The translations under genes and the position numbers were made by a program. This document shows, piece by piece, positions 35,224 through 43,532 of a stretch of 50,555 nucleotides of DNA. This DNA is from Puerhibacterium puerhi. GTDB lineage: Bacteria > Actinomycetota > Actinomycetes > Actinomycetales > Cellulomonadaceae. How positions within the stretch are numbered: position 1 is the first letter of the stretch; the number at the start of each line of letters is the position of its first letter. The stretch lies in assembly GCF_009846865.1 (NCBI RefSeq), contig NZ_WUWN01000022.1, forward strand, positions 1-50,555, read 5' to 3'. The notes under the pieces were generated by a model that was not told the DNA's origin, did not search any database, and saw nothing but the letters and a program-made list of their open reading frames with translations.

Positions 35224-36585
35224 TCACGCCCGGCGGCGCCGAGACCGCCGCAGGGCCAGGACGGCGCCGGTCGCCAGGCATGCGCTGGCCACGGCCAGCA
35301 GCGCGATCGGCCGGACGCCGGACTCGGCCAGCGCGGCGAGCGGACGCCAGCCCTGCGCCGCGGTCGTGCCCGCGCGGCCTGTCGAGGACGCAGCGCCCGG
35401 CCCGACGCTCGAGGCGACCCCGCCGGCGTCGGAGCCGCCCGGCCCCGCAGCGCCGCCGCCCACGTCGGACGGGTCGTCACCGTCGTCGGGTGCGTCGTCA
35501 CCCGGCGCCGCGGAACCACCGTCGCCACCCGGCGCGCCACCATCGTCGCCACCCGGCGCGCCACCATCGTCGCCACCCGGCGCCGCGGAACCGGCCGGGA
35601 GCGTCACGGTCGCTGCGGCGGCGCCGACCGTCGTGGACGCGCGCTGCAGCAGGACGAACAGCTGTTCGGTCCTGGCTCCCGTGGCGCGCGGGGCGAGCGG
35701 GACCGAGACGACGGCGCGGTCCTGCCCGTCGTCGAACGTGACGGTGCCCGAGGAGCTCGTGTAGTCCTCCCCCGCGGTGGCGGTGCCGTCGGCGGTCGTC
35801 CAGTCGACGCGTGCCGTCCCGGACGCGCTGGACCGTGTCACGGTGACCTGCGCCGAGGCCTCGGAGACGGTCACGTCTCCGACGCTGATCGTGCCCGGGT
35901 CGACGACGTCGACCGCGGTGCTGGCGCTCGACGCCTCCCAGGTCGTGCCGGGTTCCGGCACGAAGTCGGCGGTCAGCGACCGGGTCCCGCTCCCGTCGAC
36001 CGGGAGCTCGAAGCGGGCCGTCCCGGCCGCGTCGAGCGGTGCGGAGGCGACGGTGCGGCCGTCCACCTGCAGCTCGACCGTGCCGGAGGTCGGCTCGGGC
36101 GCGACGAACGACCGGACCGATGCCACCACGGTGACCTCCGCGCCCGCGGTGGCCGTCGTGGGCGCCGACAGCTCCGTGCGGGTCACGTCACCGCACGAGG
36201 GGCTACCGTGCCGGGCGACGCTCGCGAGCTGAGTCGAGGGGCCGAGCAGCACCCACGAGACGGTCGAGGAACCGACGGCGAACGACGTAAAGGCTCCCTC
36301 GTGCCGCCCAGGGGCGAAGACCGACGGCTGTCCGCGGTCCCGGGCGCCGGGCATGACGAAGTTGGTGCTCGGCTTGGCGATGGTGATCGGTTGGTCACCC
36401 GTGTTCTCGTAGCCCCAGACGATGATCCACGGAGCGTGATCGACGTCGGTCATCCCCGAGTCGAGCACGCAGGTGACGAACGGGATCACCTCCCCCTCGG
36501 CCGCGGAGGCGGAGGGCGCCAGCGCGGGCGTCGCGACGAGGACGGTCAGCAGGGACGCGGCGAGTCGAGCGGCGAGTCGAGGCAC
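35224..36585 (-). CDS. Secreted Ig-like/Calx-beta surface protein with C-terminal anchor
   Basis: A 453-residue exported protein. A signal peptide (about residues 1-28, AASLLTVLVATPALAPSASA) is followed by an unassigned N-terminal domain, a bacterial Ig-like domain (about 137-230, TATAGAEVTVVASVRSF to SLTADFVPEPG), and a Calx-beta-like domain (about 232-330, with ISVGDVTVSEASAQVTVTR and WTTADGTATAGEDYTSSSG). A Gly/Asp/Ala/Pro linker with 24-bp in-frame repeats leads to a sorting-signal-like C terminus: LAESG, a hydrophobic helix (PIALLAVASACLATGAVLAL) and RRSRRRRA. LAESG resembles the LAxTG motif of class E sortases except for Ser in place of Thr. GTG 36585 is preceded at 6 nt by a TAGCGT -10 box. 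Function unknown; a wall-attached adhesin or scaffold is plausible. Confidence 0.82.
   Translation of the reverse strand: MPRLAARLAASLLTVLVATPALAPSASAAEGEVIPFVTCVLDSGMTDVDHAPWIIVWGYENTGDQPITIAKPSTNFVMPGARDRGQPSVFAPGRHEGAFTSFAVGSSTVSWVLLGPSTQLASVARHGSPSCGDVTRTELSAPTTATAGAEVTVVASVRSFVAPEPTSGTVELQVDGRTVASAPLDAAGTARFELPVDGSGTRSLTADFVPEPGTTWEASSASTAVDVVDPGTISVGDVTVSEASAQVTVTRSSASGTARVDWTTADGTATAGEDYTSSSGTVTFDDGQDRAVVSVPLAPRATGARTEQLFVLLQRASTTVGAAAATVTLPAGSAAPGGDDGGAPGGDDGGAPGGDGGSAAPGDDAPDDGDDPSDVGGGAAGPGGSDAGGVASSVGPGAASSTGRAGTTAAQGWRPLAALAESGVRPIALLAVASACLATGAVLALRRSRRRRA
35521..35592 (-). repeat. 24-bp in-frame repeats in the surface-protein linker
   Basis: Three consecutive copies of a 24-bp unit encode variants of PGGDDGGA (PGGDDGGA, PGGDDGGA, PGGDGGSA) in the linker between the folded domains and the membrane anchor. 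Copy number could vary between strains. Confidence 0.7.
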
Positions 36586-36591
36586 GCGCGC

Positions 36592-36597
36592 ACGCTA
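36592..36597 (-). promoter_or_regulatory. -10 element giving a probably leaderless surface-protein mRNA
   Basis: TAGCGT on the - strand ends 6 nt before the GTG at 36585, and no ribosome-binding site intervenes. It supports the chosen start. Confidence 0.6.
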
Positions 36598-36666
36598 CCG
36601 AGCCGCTCCGGCGTGCGACCAGGCTCCGCCCGGGTGATGTCCTCGCTCGCGCACCCGGCCGGGCCG

Positions 36667-37689
36667 TCAGCGCCAGCCGAGCTGCGGCGCTACGTGCGTG
36701 AGGATCGCCTCGATGACGTGGGCGTTGTAGTCGACGCCGAGCTGGTTGGGCACCGTCAGCAGCAGGGTGTCCGCCGCAGCGATCGCCTCGTCCTGCGCGA
36801 GCTGCTCGACCAGCACGTCGGGCTCGGCGGCGTAGGAGCGGCCGAAGATCGACCGCGTCCCCTGCTCGATCACGCCGACCTGGTCGGACTCCTCTCCGCC
36901 GCCGCCGAAGTACGCCCGGTCCTCGTCGGAGACCAGCGCGAAGATCGACCGGCTGACCGAGACGCGCGGCTCGCGCTCGTGCCCGGCCTCCTTCCACGCG
37001 TCGCGGAACGCCCGGATCTGCTCGGCCTGCTGGACGTGGAAGGGCTTGCCGCTCTCGTCGTCCTTGAGCGTGGAGCTCATGAGGTTCATCCCGTGCTCGG
37101 CCGCCCAGCGCGCGGTCGCGTTGGACCCGGCGCCCCACCAGACGCGCTCGCGCAGGCCCGGAGAGTGCGGCTCGACGCGCAGCAGGCCGGGCGGGTTGGG
37201 GAACATCGGGCGGGGGTTGGGCTGGGCGAACCCGCGGCCCTCGATCACCTGGAGGAACACCTCGGCGTGCGAGCGGGCCATGTCGGCCTCGGTGCGCCCC
37301 TCGCCCGGCTCGAACCCGAAGTAGCGCCACCCGTCGAGCACCTGCTCGGGTGACCCGCGCGAGATGCCGAGCTGCAGGCGGCCGCCGGCGATGAGGTCGG
37401 CCGCGCCGGCGTCCTCGGCCATGTACATCGGGTTCTCGTAGCGCATGTCGATCACGCCGGTGCCGATCTCGATCCGGCTCGTGCGCGCCCCGACGGCCGC
37501 GAGGAGCGGGAACGGCGAGGCGAGCTGCCGGGCGAAGTGGTGCACCCGGTAGTACGCGCCGTCGGCGCCCAGCTCCTCCGCCGCGACGGCCAGCTCGATC
37601 GACTGCAGCAGCGCGTCCGACGCCGACTGGGTGCGCGAGGTGGGGTGCGGCGTCCAGTGGCCGAAGGACAGGAACCCGATCTTCTTCAC
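36667..37689 (-). CDS. LLM-class flavin-dependent monooxygenase
   Basis: A 340-residue bacterial-luciferase-like TIM-barrel oxidoreductase using reduced FMN or F420. Features: IGFLSFGHWTPHP at the start, AEELGADGAYYRVHHFARQ, RIEIGTGVIDMRYENPMYMAED, LGISRGSPEQVLDGWRYFGF and WWGAGSNATARWAAEHG. GTG 37689 is chosen because it begins directly at the first barrel strand (VKKIGFLSF); the longer frame adds only Arg/Pro-rich sequence. It is divergent from the acetyltransferase at 37810. Substrate unknown. Confidence 0.88.
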   Translation of the reverse strand: MKKIGFLSFGHWTPHPTSRTQSASDALLQSIELAVAAEELGADGAYYRVHHFARQLASPFPLLAAVGARTSRIEIGTGVIDMRYENPMYMAEDAGAADLIAGGRLQLGISRGSPEQVLDGWRYFGFEPGEGRTEADMARSHAEVFLQVIEGRGFAQPNPRPMFPNPPGLLRVEPHSPGLRERVWWGAGSNATARWAAEHGMNLMSSTLKDDESGKPFHVQQAEQIRAFRDAWKEAGHEREPRVSVSRSIFALVSDEDRAYFGGGGEESDQVGVIEQGTRSIFGRSYAAEPDVLVEQLAQDEAIAAADTLLLTVPNQLGVDYNAHVIEAILTHVAPQLGWR

Positions 37690-37809
37690 GTCCGGTTCAA
37701 CCCGCTGCGCCGGCCGGCATTCCCGGGAGGCCGAGGCGGGCGGGGATCCCGGCGTGCGCGGGCGCGGGCATGTCACCTGCCGGCAACGCGCGCGTGCCAC
37801 CATGCGTCA

Positions 37810-38304
37810 GTGACCGTCCCCGCCGACCTCGTCGTCGCCCCCGAGCCCCCCGACCACCCCGACGTCGTCGCCCTGCTGTCCGAGCACCTGGCGGACATGT
37901 ACGCCACGACGCCGGCCGAGTCGGTGCACGCCCTGGACGTGCGCGCGCTGCTGGACCCGGCCATCACCTTCGTGACGGCGCGCGACGCCGGCGGCGCCCT
38001 CCTCGGCTGCGGCGCCCTCAAGGAGCTCGACGCCGGCCACGGCGAGCTGAAGTCCATGCGCACCGCCGCTTCGGCGCGCGGACGCGGGGTCGCGACGGCC
38101 GTGCTGCGCCGGCTGCTGGCGATCGCGACGGAGCGCGGGTACGCCCGGGTCAGCCTCGAGACCGGGACCCAGGAGTTCTTCGCCCCCGCCCGCCGGCTGT
38201 ACGCCCGGCACGGTTTCACCGAGTGCCCGCCGTTCGCCGGGTACGGCCCCGACCCGCACAGCGCGTTCATGACGCTCGCGCTGCCGGTGTCCGCGAGCGC
38301 CTGA
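37810..38304 (+). CDS. GNAT N-acetyltransferase (YsnE-like)
   Basis: A 164-residue acetyltransferase. The characteristic PDHPDVVALLSEHLADMYATTPAESVHAL in the N-terminal half and the acetyl-CoA site AASARGRGVATAVLRRLLAIATERGYARVSLETGTQEFF, then RRLYARHGFTECPPFAGYGPDPHSAFM, closely follow the family annotated as YsnE/PA4866-like GNATs. Some relatives acetylate auxin precursors or amino acids, but no substrate can be assigned. GTG 37810 opens the domain exactly. It converges on the RNase Z gene with a hairpin between them. Confidence 0.87.
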   Translation: MTVPADLVVAPEPPDHPDVVALLSEHLADMYATTPAESVHALDVRALLDPAITFVTARDAGGALLGCGALKELDAGHGELKSMRTAASARGRGVATAVLRRLLAIATERGYARVSLETGTQEFFAPARRLYARHGFTECPPFAGYGPDPHSAFMTLALPVSASA

Positions 38305-38315
38305 CCGCGGCGGCT

Positions 38316-38342
38316 GGCGCCCGGGCGCTGCAGCCGGGCGCC
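38316..38342. terminator. Stem-loop between convergent acetyltransferase and RNase Z genes
   Basis: GGCGCCCGG (38316-38324) pairs with CCGGGCGCC (38334-38342) around a 9-nt loop. It lies in the 47-bp gap between convergent stops and can act in both directions. Confidence 0.6.
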
Positions 38343-38351
38343 GCAGCCGGC

Positions 38352-39305
38352 TCAGCGCCCCCGACGCAGCGGGAGGGCGACCCGGTCGAGGTCGGCGGCG
38401 ACGGTCAGCTCGCCGTCGAACACCTCGCGTGCCTCGCGCTCGAACGCCGCCGGCAGCTCGTCGGGCTCCGTGTACCGCTGGGAGAAGTGCGTGAGCACGA
38501 GGTGGCGCACGCCGGCCTCCGCCGCGACCTGGGCGGCCTGCCGGCAGGTGAGGTGACCCCAGCGCTTGGCGAGGTCGGCGTCGCGGTCCAGGAACGTCGA
38601 CTCGACCACGAGCAGGTCGACGCCGTCGGCCAGCCGCCCGACGGCGTCGCACAGCCGGGTGTCCATGACGAACGCCACCGACTGGCCCGGCCGCGGCACG
38701 CTCACCGCGTCCCGGTGCACGGTGCGGCCGTCCGCGAGCGCCAGGGAGCCCTCGCGCTGCAGGCGGCCGACCGCGGGCCCGGCGATGCCCAGCGCGGCGA
38801 GGGCGGCCGGGTCGAGGGACACGCCGTCGGGCTCCTGCAGCCGGTAGCCGACGGCGTCGACCGTGTGGTCGAGCCGGGCCGACGTCAGCGCCGCGGTGGT
38901 GCCGCCCTTCTCCCCCGCCACCCGCGGCACGGGCCCGTCCGCCTCGAGCGGCTGCAGCACCACCCGTTCGTGGTGCCCGAACGCGCTGGCCTCGAGCAGC
39001 CGGCTGACCCACGGCAACCCGGAGGCGGGGAACGAGATGGGCACGGTGTGCGGCACCTGGTCGCCGGACAGCCGCTGCACGACGCCGGCGAGGCCGAGCG
39101 AGTGGTCGCCGTGCAGGTGGGTCAGCGCGACCCGGGTCAGGTCGGTCGCGGAGACCCCCGCGTGGGTCATCTGCCGCTGGGTGCCCTCGCCCGGGTCGAA
39201 CAGGATGCCGGAGTCGTCGAAGAGCAGCACGTAGCCGTTGTGGTTGCGGGTGCGGGTCGGGACCATGCTGGCGGTCCCGAGCACCACGAGCTCTCGACGC
39301 GACAC
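38352..39305 (-). CDS. rnz: Ribonuclease Z (tRNA 3'-processing endonuclease)
   Basis: A 317-residue MBL-fold nuclease that removes 3' trailers from tRNA precursors. It begins with the RNase Z signature [25 protein letters not shown], has [10 protein letters not shown], the metal motif [30 protein letters not shown], the aspartate region [13 protein letters not shown] and the late histidines in [18 protein letters not shown] and [11 protein letters not shown] 39305 is preceded by GGAGGGAGAGC, a good ribosome-binding site. It is 60 bp downstream of the lrp-type gene on the same strand. Confidence 0.93.
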   Translation of the reverse strand: MSRRELVVLGTASMVPTRTRNHNGYVLLFDDSGILFDPGEGTQRQMTHAGVSATDLTRVALTHLHGDHSLGLAGVVQRLSGDQVPHTVPISFPASGLPWVSRLLEASAFGHHERVVLQPLEADGPVPRVAGEKGGTTAALTSARLDHTVDAVGYRLQEPDGVSLDPAALAALGIAGPAVGRLQREGSLALADGRTVHRDAVSVPRPGQSVAFVMDTRLCDAVGRLADGVDLLVVESTFLDRDADLAKRWGHLTCRQAAQVAAEAGVRHLVLTHFSQRYTEPDELPAAFEREAREVFDGELTVAADLDRVALPLRRGR

Positions 39306-39365
39306 GCGCTCTCCCTCCTCGGCGGCCGGGCGCACCGCCCGGGACGGCCAGCCTGTCAGAACCCG

Positions 39366-39938
39366 TCAGAACACGTACGCCTGGGCGTGCTGGAAGATCA
39401 GGTTGGTCTCGGTGAGCGCCACGTCGGGGTTGGCGGACAGGTGCTCGACGACGAAGTCGTTGAGCCCGTCGGTGTCCGGCGCGGCCACGTGCACGAAGAA
39501 GTCGTGCGCCCCGCCGAGCAGGAAGACGTTGAGCACCCCGGGCAGCCCGGCGAGCTCGTGCAGGAACGACGTCAGGCGCGCCCGGGCGTGCCCCTGCATC
39601 CGCACGGCGATGATCGCCTGCAGCGGCCGGCCCACCCGGGCCGGGTCGACGTCGGCGTGGAAGCCGCGGATCACTCCCTTGTCCCGCAGGGCCCGCACCC
39701 GGGCCAGGCACGTCGAGGGGGCGACTCCCGCCCGCGCGGCCAGGGCGTTGTTGGGCACGCGCGCGTCCTGCGCGAGCGCGCGCAGGATCCGGTGGTCGAC
39801 CGCGTCGAGCACCACCGGGGCGTCGGCGCGCGGCTCGAGGCCCGACGGCGGTGCGGGGGCCGGCGACGCGGGCGACCGTCGAACATCGTTCGGTCCGCCA
39901 GGACGCGGGGGCGGCGATACGGAAGATCCGTCGACCAT
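39366..39938 (-). CDS. Lrp/AsnC-family regulator, probably AldR
   Basis: A 190-residue feast/famine regulator. The helix-turn-helix is at about residues 44-90 (LDAVDHRILRALAQDARVPNNALAARAGVAPSTCLARVRALRDKGVIRG in pieces), followed by the RAM ligand-binding domain (LQAIIAVRMQGHAR, LLGGAHDFFVHVAAPD, ALTETNLIFQHAQAYVF). It is divergent from the alanine dehydrogenase gene ald, the arrangement of aldR-ald in mycobacteria, so it most likely controls ald in response to alanine. The N-terminal 40 residues are Pro/Ser-rich. ATG 39938 follows a TAGCCT -10 box by 6 nt. Confidence 0.88.
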   Translation of the reverse strand: MVDGSSVSPPPRPGGPNDVRRSPASPAPAPPSGLEPRADAPVVLDAVDHRILRALAQDARVPNNALAARAGVAPSTCLARVRALRDKGVIRGFHADVDPARVGRPLQAIIAVRMQGHARARLTSFLHELAGLPGVLNVFLLGGAHDFFVHVAAPDTDGLNDFVVEHLSANPDVALTETNLIFQHAQAYVF

Positions 39939-39968
39939 GGTCGAAGGCTACAGAATCTTCCACGGAAG
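39919..39968. promoter_or_regulatory. Operator-like palindromes between lrp-type gene and ald
   Basis: Two related palindromes bracket the regulator's start: ACGGA-AGA-TCCGT (39919-39931) and CTTCC-AC-GGAAG (39957-39968). Both contain GGAAG/CTTCC-type half sites. Lrp/AldR proteins bind several such elements cooperatively in the shared control region, so these are candidates for autoregulation and ald activation. Not verified. Confidence 0.4.
39945..39950 (-). promoter_or_regulatory. -10 element giving a probably leaderless lrp-type mRNA
   Basis: TAGCCT on the - strand ends 6 nt before ATG 39938, with no Shine-Dalgarno. It is flanked by two short palindromes that could be operators. Confidence 0.6.
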
Positions 39969-40108
39969 TTGCCCGTCCGGCCGAACATCGGCCGCCGCAG
40001 CCGCGAGAATGGTGGTGCGGGTCACCCCGCCGGCCCGCTCCCGTCGGGCCCCGCGCCGACCGCGCGGCGCCCGACGGGAGCACCCCCACACGGAGAAGGT
40101 GAGCGACG

Positions 40109-41221
40109 ATGCGCATCGGTGTCCCCACGGAGGTCAAGAACCACGAGTACCGCGTGGCCATCACCCCGGCCGGGGTGCACGAGCTGGTGCGCCACGGGCA
40201 CACGGTGCACGTGCAGGCGGGCGCCGGCGTCGGCTCCGCGATCCCGGACGCCGAGTACACGGACGCGGGCGCCACGATCGAGCCGGACGCCGACGCCGTC
40301 TGGGCGGCCGGCGAGCTGGTGCTCAAGGTCAAGGAGCCGGTCGCCGAGGAGTACCACCGCATCCGCCCCGGCCAGGTCGTCTTCGCCTACCTGCACCTGG
40401 CGGCCGACAAGGCGCTCACCGAGGAGCTCCTGGCCCGGCGCGTCACGGCCGTCGCCTACGAGACCGTGCAGACGGCCGCCGGGGCGCTGCCGCTGCTGGC
40501 GCCCATGTCCGAGGTCGCCGGCCGGCTGGCGCCGCAGGTGGGCGCCGCCACCCTGCTCAAGGCCGCCGGCGGTCGCGGCACGCTGCTCGGCGGCGTGCCC
40601 GGCGTCGCGCCGGCGCACGTCGTGGTCGTCGGCGCCGGGACCGCCGGCATGAGCGCCGCCCGCATCGCCGTCGGCATGGGCGCCCAGGTGACGCTGCTCG
40701 ACAAGAACGTGGACGTGCTGCGCGCCGCCGACCGCGAGCTGTCCGGCCGGGCGCGCACCCTGGCCTCGAACGCCTACACCGTCGAGCGGGCGGTGCTCGA
40801 GGCCGACCTGGTCATCGGCGCGGTGCTGGTGCCGGGCGCCAAGGCGCCCGTGCTGGTCTCGGACGAGCTGGTGAGCCGGATGCGGCCCGGCAGCGTGCTC
40901 GTCGACATCGCCGTCGACCAGGGCGGCTGCTTCGAGGGCACCCGGCCCACCACGCACGCCGAGCCGACCTACCGGGTGCACGACAGCGTGTTCTACGCCG
41001 TGGCCAACATGCCCGGCGCCGTGCCGCACACCTCCACCTACGCACTGACGAACGTCACGCTGCCGTACGCCGTGGCGCTCGCGGACCTGGGGTGGCGCGA
41101 CGCGCTGCGCGCCGACCCGGCGCTCGCGGCGGGCCTGAACGTGCACGACGGCGCGGTGACGCACCGCGGCGTGGCCGAGGCGCACGGGCTGGAGGCGGCG
41201 GACCTGGGCGCCGTGCTCTGA
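40109..41221 (+). CDS. ald: Alanine dehydrogenase
   Basis: NAD-dependent interconversion of L-alanine with pyruvate and ammonia. Starts with the family hallmark MRIGVPTEVKNHEYRVAITPAG; contains VLKVKEP with the catalytic lysine, YLHLAADKALTEELL with the catalytic histidine, and the NAD-binding glycine motif VVVVGAGTAGMSAARIAVGMGA. The C-terminal part includes VANMPGAVPHTSTYALTNVTLPY. Length of 370 aa is standard. ATG 40109 is preceded by GGAGAAGG at about 10 nt. It is divergent from the Lrp-type gene that probably regulates it. Confidence 0.97.
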   Translation: MRIGVPTEVKNHEYRVAITPAGVHELVRHGHTVHVQAGAGVGSAIPDAEYTDAGATIEPDADAVWAAGELVLKVKEPVAEEYHRIRPGQVVFAYLHLAADKALTEELLARRVTAVAYETVQTAAGALPLLAPMSEVAGRLAPQVGAATLLKAAGGRGTLLGGVPGVAPAHVVVVGAGTAGMSAARIAVGMGAQVTLLDKNVDVLRAADRELSGRARTLASNAYTVERAVLEADLVIGAVLVPGAKAPVLVSDELVSRMRPGSVLVDIAVDQGGCFEGTRPTTHAEPTYRVHDSVFYAVANMPGAVPHTSTYALTNVTLPYAVALADLGWRDALRADPALAAGLNVHDGAVTHRGVAEAHGLEAADLGAVL

Positions 41222-41248
41222 GAGCCCCGGCCCGCCGCGCCCCGGGCC

Positions 41249-41884
41249 TCAGGACTCCACGCCGCCCTGGGCCAGCAGGTCCGCGAAGCTCGGGGCGGAC
41301 GCGAACGGGTCGGCCGGGCCGGCGTTCTCGCGGGCGTGCACCCGCTCGGCCAGCTCCCGCCCGGCCCGCTCGATCCGCCGCGGCAGCGGGTTCGCCTCGT
41401 CCCCGCCCTGCCCGGCCCAGTCGTCCGTCGCCGCGAACACGGTCGTGGCCAGGACGTCGGTGCGCAGGTAGCTGAACAGCGGCCGCACCGAGTAGTCCAG
41501 CGCCAGGGAGTGGCGCGGGGTCCCCCCGGTGGCGCCCAGCAGCACGGGCATGTCGCGCAGGGAGTCCTTGTCGATGATGTCGACGAACGACTTGAACAGC
41601 CCCGAGTAGGTCGTGGTGAACAGCGGGGTGACCGCGATGACGCCGTCGGCGGCGACGAGCTGCTCGAGCGCCTCGGCCAGCTCCCCGGTCGGGAAGCCGG
41701 TGAGCATGGCGTCGACGATCGCGTGCGCGTGGTCGCGCAGCTCGAGGTTGACGACGGTGACGTCGTCGCCGAGCCGCTCGAGCTCGCGCACCGTCGCGTC
41801 CGTCAGGCGGTCGGCCAGCAGGCGGGTGGAGGACGGGTTCGACAGGCCGGCGGAGACGACGACGAGGGTGCGGGCGGTGCTCAC
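41249..41884 (-). CDS. NADPH-dependent FMN reductase (CE1759-like)
   Basis: A 211-residue flavodoxin-fold reductase that supplies reduced FMN. Motifs: LVVVSAGLSNPSSTRLLADRL at the phosphate-binding loop, DGVIAVTPLFTTTYSGLFKSFVD and PVLLGATGGTPRHSLALDYSVRPLFSYL. The sequence fits the CE1759 family, which is nearly always encoded with a CE1758-type LLM monooxygenase; that partner lies 53 bp upstream on the same strand. GTG 41884 follows AGGAAAGCCC. It converges on ald with a 27-bp gap. Confidence 0.88.
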   Translation of the reverse strand: MSTARTLVVVSAGLSNPSSTRLLADRLTDATVRELERLGDDVTVVNLELRDHAHAIVDAMLTGFPTGELAEALEQLVAADGVIAVTPLFTTTYSGLFKSFVDIIDKDSLRDMPVLLGATGGTPRHSLALDYSVRPLFSYLRTDVLATTVFAATDDWAGQGGDEANPLPRRIERAGRELAERVHARENAGPADPFASAPSFADLLAQGGVES

Positions 41885-41937
41885 GGGCTTTCCTTCGTTC
41901 TGTGCGGGGTGCGGGGTGCGGGGTGGCTGGCCGGGTC

Positions 41938-43128
41938 TCAGAGGCCGAACGACTGGCCGGCGCGGGAGGCGGGCCGGGCGTCCTCGGCGACCGTGCCGGT
42001 GTACGGGTCGACGGAGTCGCCCACGTGCGTGGCGGCGGCCTGCCCGGCGGCGCGGGCGGCGGCGACGCGCTCGGCGTGCGTCGGCGGGTTCAGCGGCACG
42101 TCGTCGGCGGGGCGCTTGGCCTCCACGATCCTGCGCAGCTCGGGGACGATCTCGCCGGCGAGGATGTCGATCTGCTCCAGCACGGTCTTCAGCGGCAGGC
42201 CGGCGTGGTCCACCAGGAACATCTGGCGCTGGTAGTAGCCGACCTCCTCGACGAACGCGCCGTACCGGTCGATGACCTGCTGCGGGGAGCCGACGGTCAG
42301 CGGGGTCTCGCGGGTGAAGTCCTCCATCGACGGGCCGTGGCCGTACACCGGCGCGACGTCGAAGAACGGGCGGAACTCGTTCCAGGCGTCCTGGCTGTTC
42401 TTGCGGACGAACACCTGCCCGCCCAGGCCCACGATCGCCTGGTCGGCGCGGCCGTGGCCGTAGTGCTCGTAGCGCTCGCGGTAGAACTGCACCATCTGCT
42501 TGGTGTGGCTCATCGGCCAGAAGATGTTGTTGTGCAGGAACCCGTCCCCGTAGTACGCGGCCTGCTCGGCGATCTCGGGGCTGCGGATCGAGCCGTGCCA
42601 CACGAACGGCGGCACGCCGTCCAGCGGGCGCGGGGTCGAGGTGAAGCCCTGCAGCGGGGTGCGGAAGCGGCCCTTCCAGTCCACGACGTCCTCGGTCCAC
42701 AGCTTGCGCAGCAGCGCGTAGTTCTCGATGGCCAGCGGGATGCCGTTGCGGATGTCCTGGCCGAACCAGGGGTAGACCGGGCCGGTGTTGCCGCGGCCCA
42801 TCATCAGGTCCATGCGGCCGCCGGAGATCACCTGGAGCATCGCGTACTCCTCGGCCAGGCGGACCGGGTCGTTGGTGGTGATCAGGGTGGTGGCGGTGGA
42901 CAGGGTGATGTTCGTGGTGACGCCCGCGAGGTAGCCGAGCATCGTGGTGGGGCTGGAGGCGACGAACGGCGGGTTGTGGTGCTCGCCCGTCGCGAAGACG
43001 TCGAGGCCCGCCTCGTCCGCGTGCTTGGCGATGGTCAGCATCGCGCGCACGCGCTCGGTGTCGTCCGGGGTGTGGCCCGTGGTCGGGTCCGTGGTCACGT
43101 CGCTGACGGAGAAGATTCCGAACTGCAC
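41938..43128 (-). CDS. LLM-class flavin-dependent oxidoreductase (CE1758-like)
   Basis: A 396-residue luciferase-like monooxygenase that should use reduced FMN from the neighbouring reductase. Features: VQFGIFSVSDVTTDPTTGHTP, GLDVFATGEHHNPPFVASSP, RMDLMMGRGNTGPVYPWFGQD and FVWHGSIRSPEIAEQAAYYG. GTG 43128 opens the first barrel strand and follows AGGGAG at a distance of about 8 nt. The frame extends to 43206 but without support. The substrate is unknown. An 18-bp palindrome about 75 bp upstream is a likely operator. Confidence 0.88.
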   Translation of the reverse strand: MQFGIFSVSDVTTDPTTGHTPDDTERVRAMLTIAKHADEAGLDVFATGEHHNPPFVASSPTTMLGYLAGVTTNITLSTATTLITTNDPVRLAEEYAMLQVISGGRMDLMMGRGNTGPVYPWFGQDIRNGIPLAIENYALLRKLWTEDVVDWKGRFRTPLQGFTSTPRPLDGVPPFVWHGSIRSPEIAEQAAYYGDGFLHNNIFWPMSHTKQMVQFYRERYEHYGHGRADQAIVGLGGQVFVRKNSQDAWNEFRPFFDVAPVYGHGPSMEDFTRETPLTVGSPQQVIDRYGAFVEEVGYYQRQMFLVDHAGLPLKTVLEQIDILAGEIVPELRRIVEAKRPADDVPLNPPTHAERVAAARAAGQAAATHVGDSVDPYTGTVAEDARPASRAGQSFGL

Positions 43129-43532
43129 GGTGCTCAGCTCCCTGCTCGGTCCCCCGGCGGCCCGGCCGCCGGGGCTGCCGGCGCGGGCCGGCAACGGTTT
43201 TTCCATGCTCTTGCATGGACTTTCGCCTCAACCACGGGGTGGGCGCGAACATTCCCGCCCGCGCTCGCCCTCGTCCCGGCCTGTCCGCCACCACCGTGGC
43301 ACGTTCTCTGCCAGTCTGGTCCCGTGCGGCGCTCGCGGCGCGCGGCGCACCGGGCGCCCGCGAGGCTCGAATTGCGCAAAACGCCTCGACACGGAACCCT
43401 TGACACCGAAACAGACGTCTGCAGTGGCGTGCGTCTCACCGCCCGCCGGAACAATCCGGCCGCGGGCGGACGTTGACCACCTTGGCCCTCCGTCAGCCGG
43501 AGGCCTCACCATCCCACCTTCAGGAGGACGAC
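43129..43532. other. Divergent control region between the monooxygenase and rbpA
   Basis: A 404-bp gap without a credible gene. It contains an 18-bp palindrome (43202-43219) near the monooxygenase, a TTGACA at 43400-43405 overlapping GGAACC (43393-43398), and the AGGAGG ribosome-binding site of rbpA at its right end. In streptomycetes rbpA is under the thiol-stress sigma factor SigR, whose -35 is GGAAT/GGAAC; a CGTC about 18 nt further on is only a weak -10 match, so that assignment is tentative. Confidence 0.5.
43202..43219. promoter_or_regulatory. 18-bp palindrome, candidate operator of the monooxygenase pair
   Basis: TCCATGC (43202-43208) and GCATGGA (43213-43219) are exact reverse complements around TCTT. 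The site is 74 bp upstream of the monooxygenase GTG. Perfect 7-bp arms and a 4-bp centre are typical of a dimeric repressor site; no regulator gene is adjacent. Confidence 0.5.
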
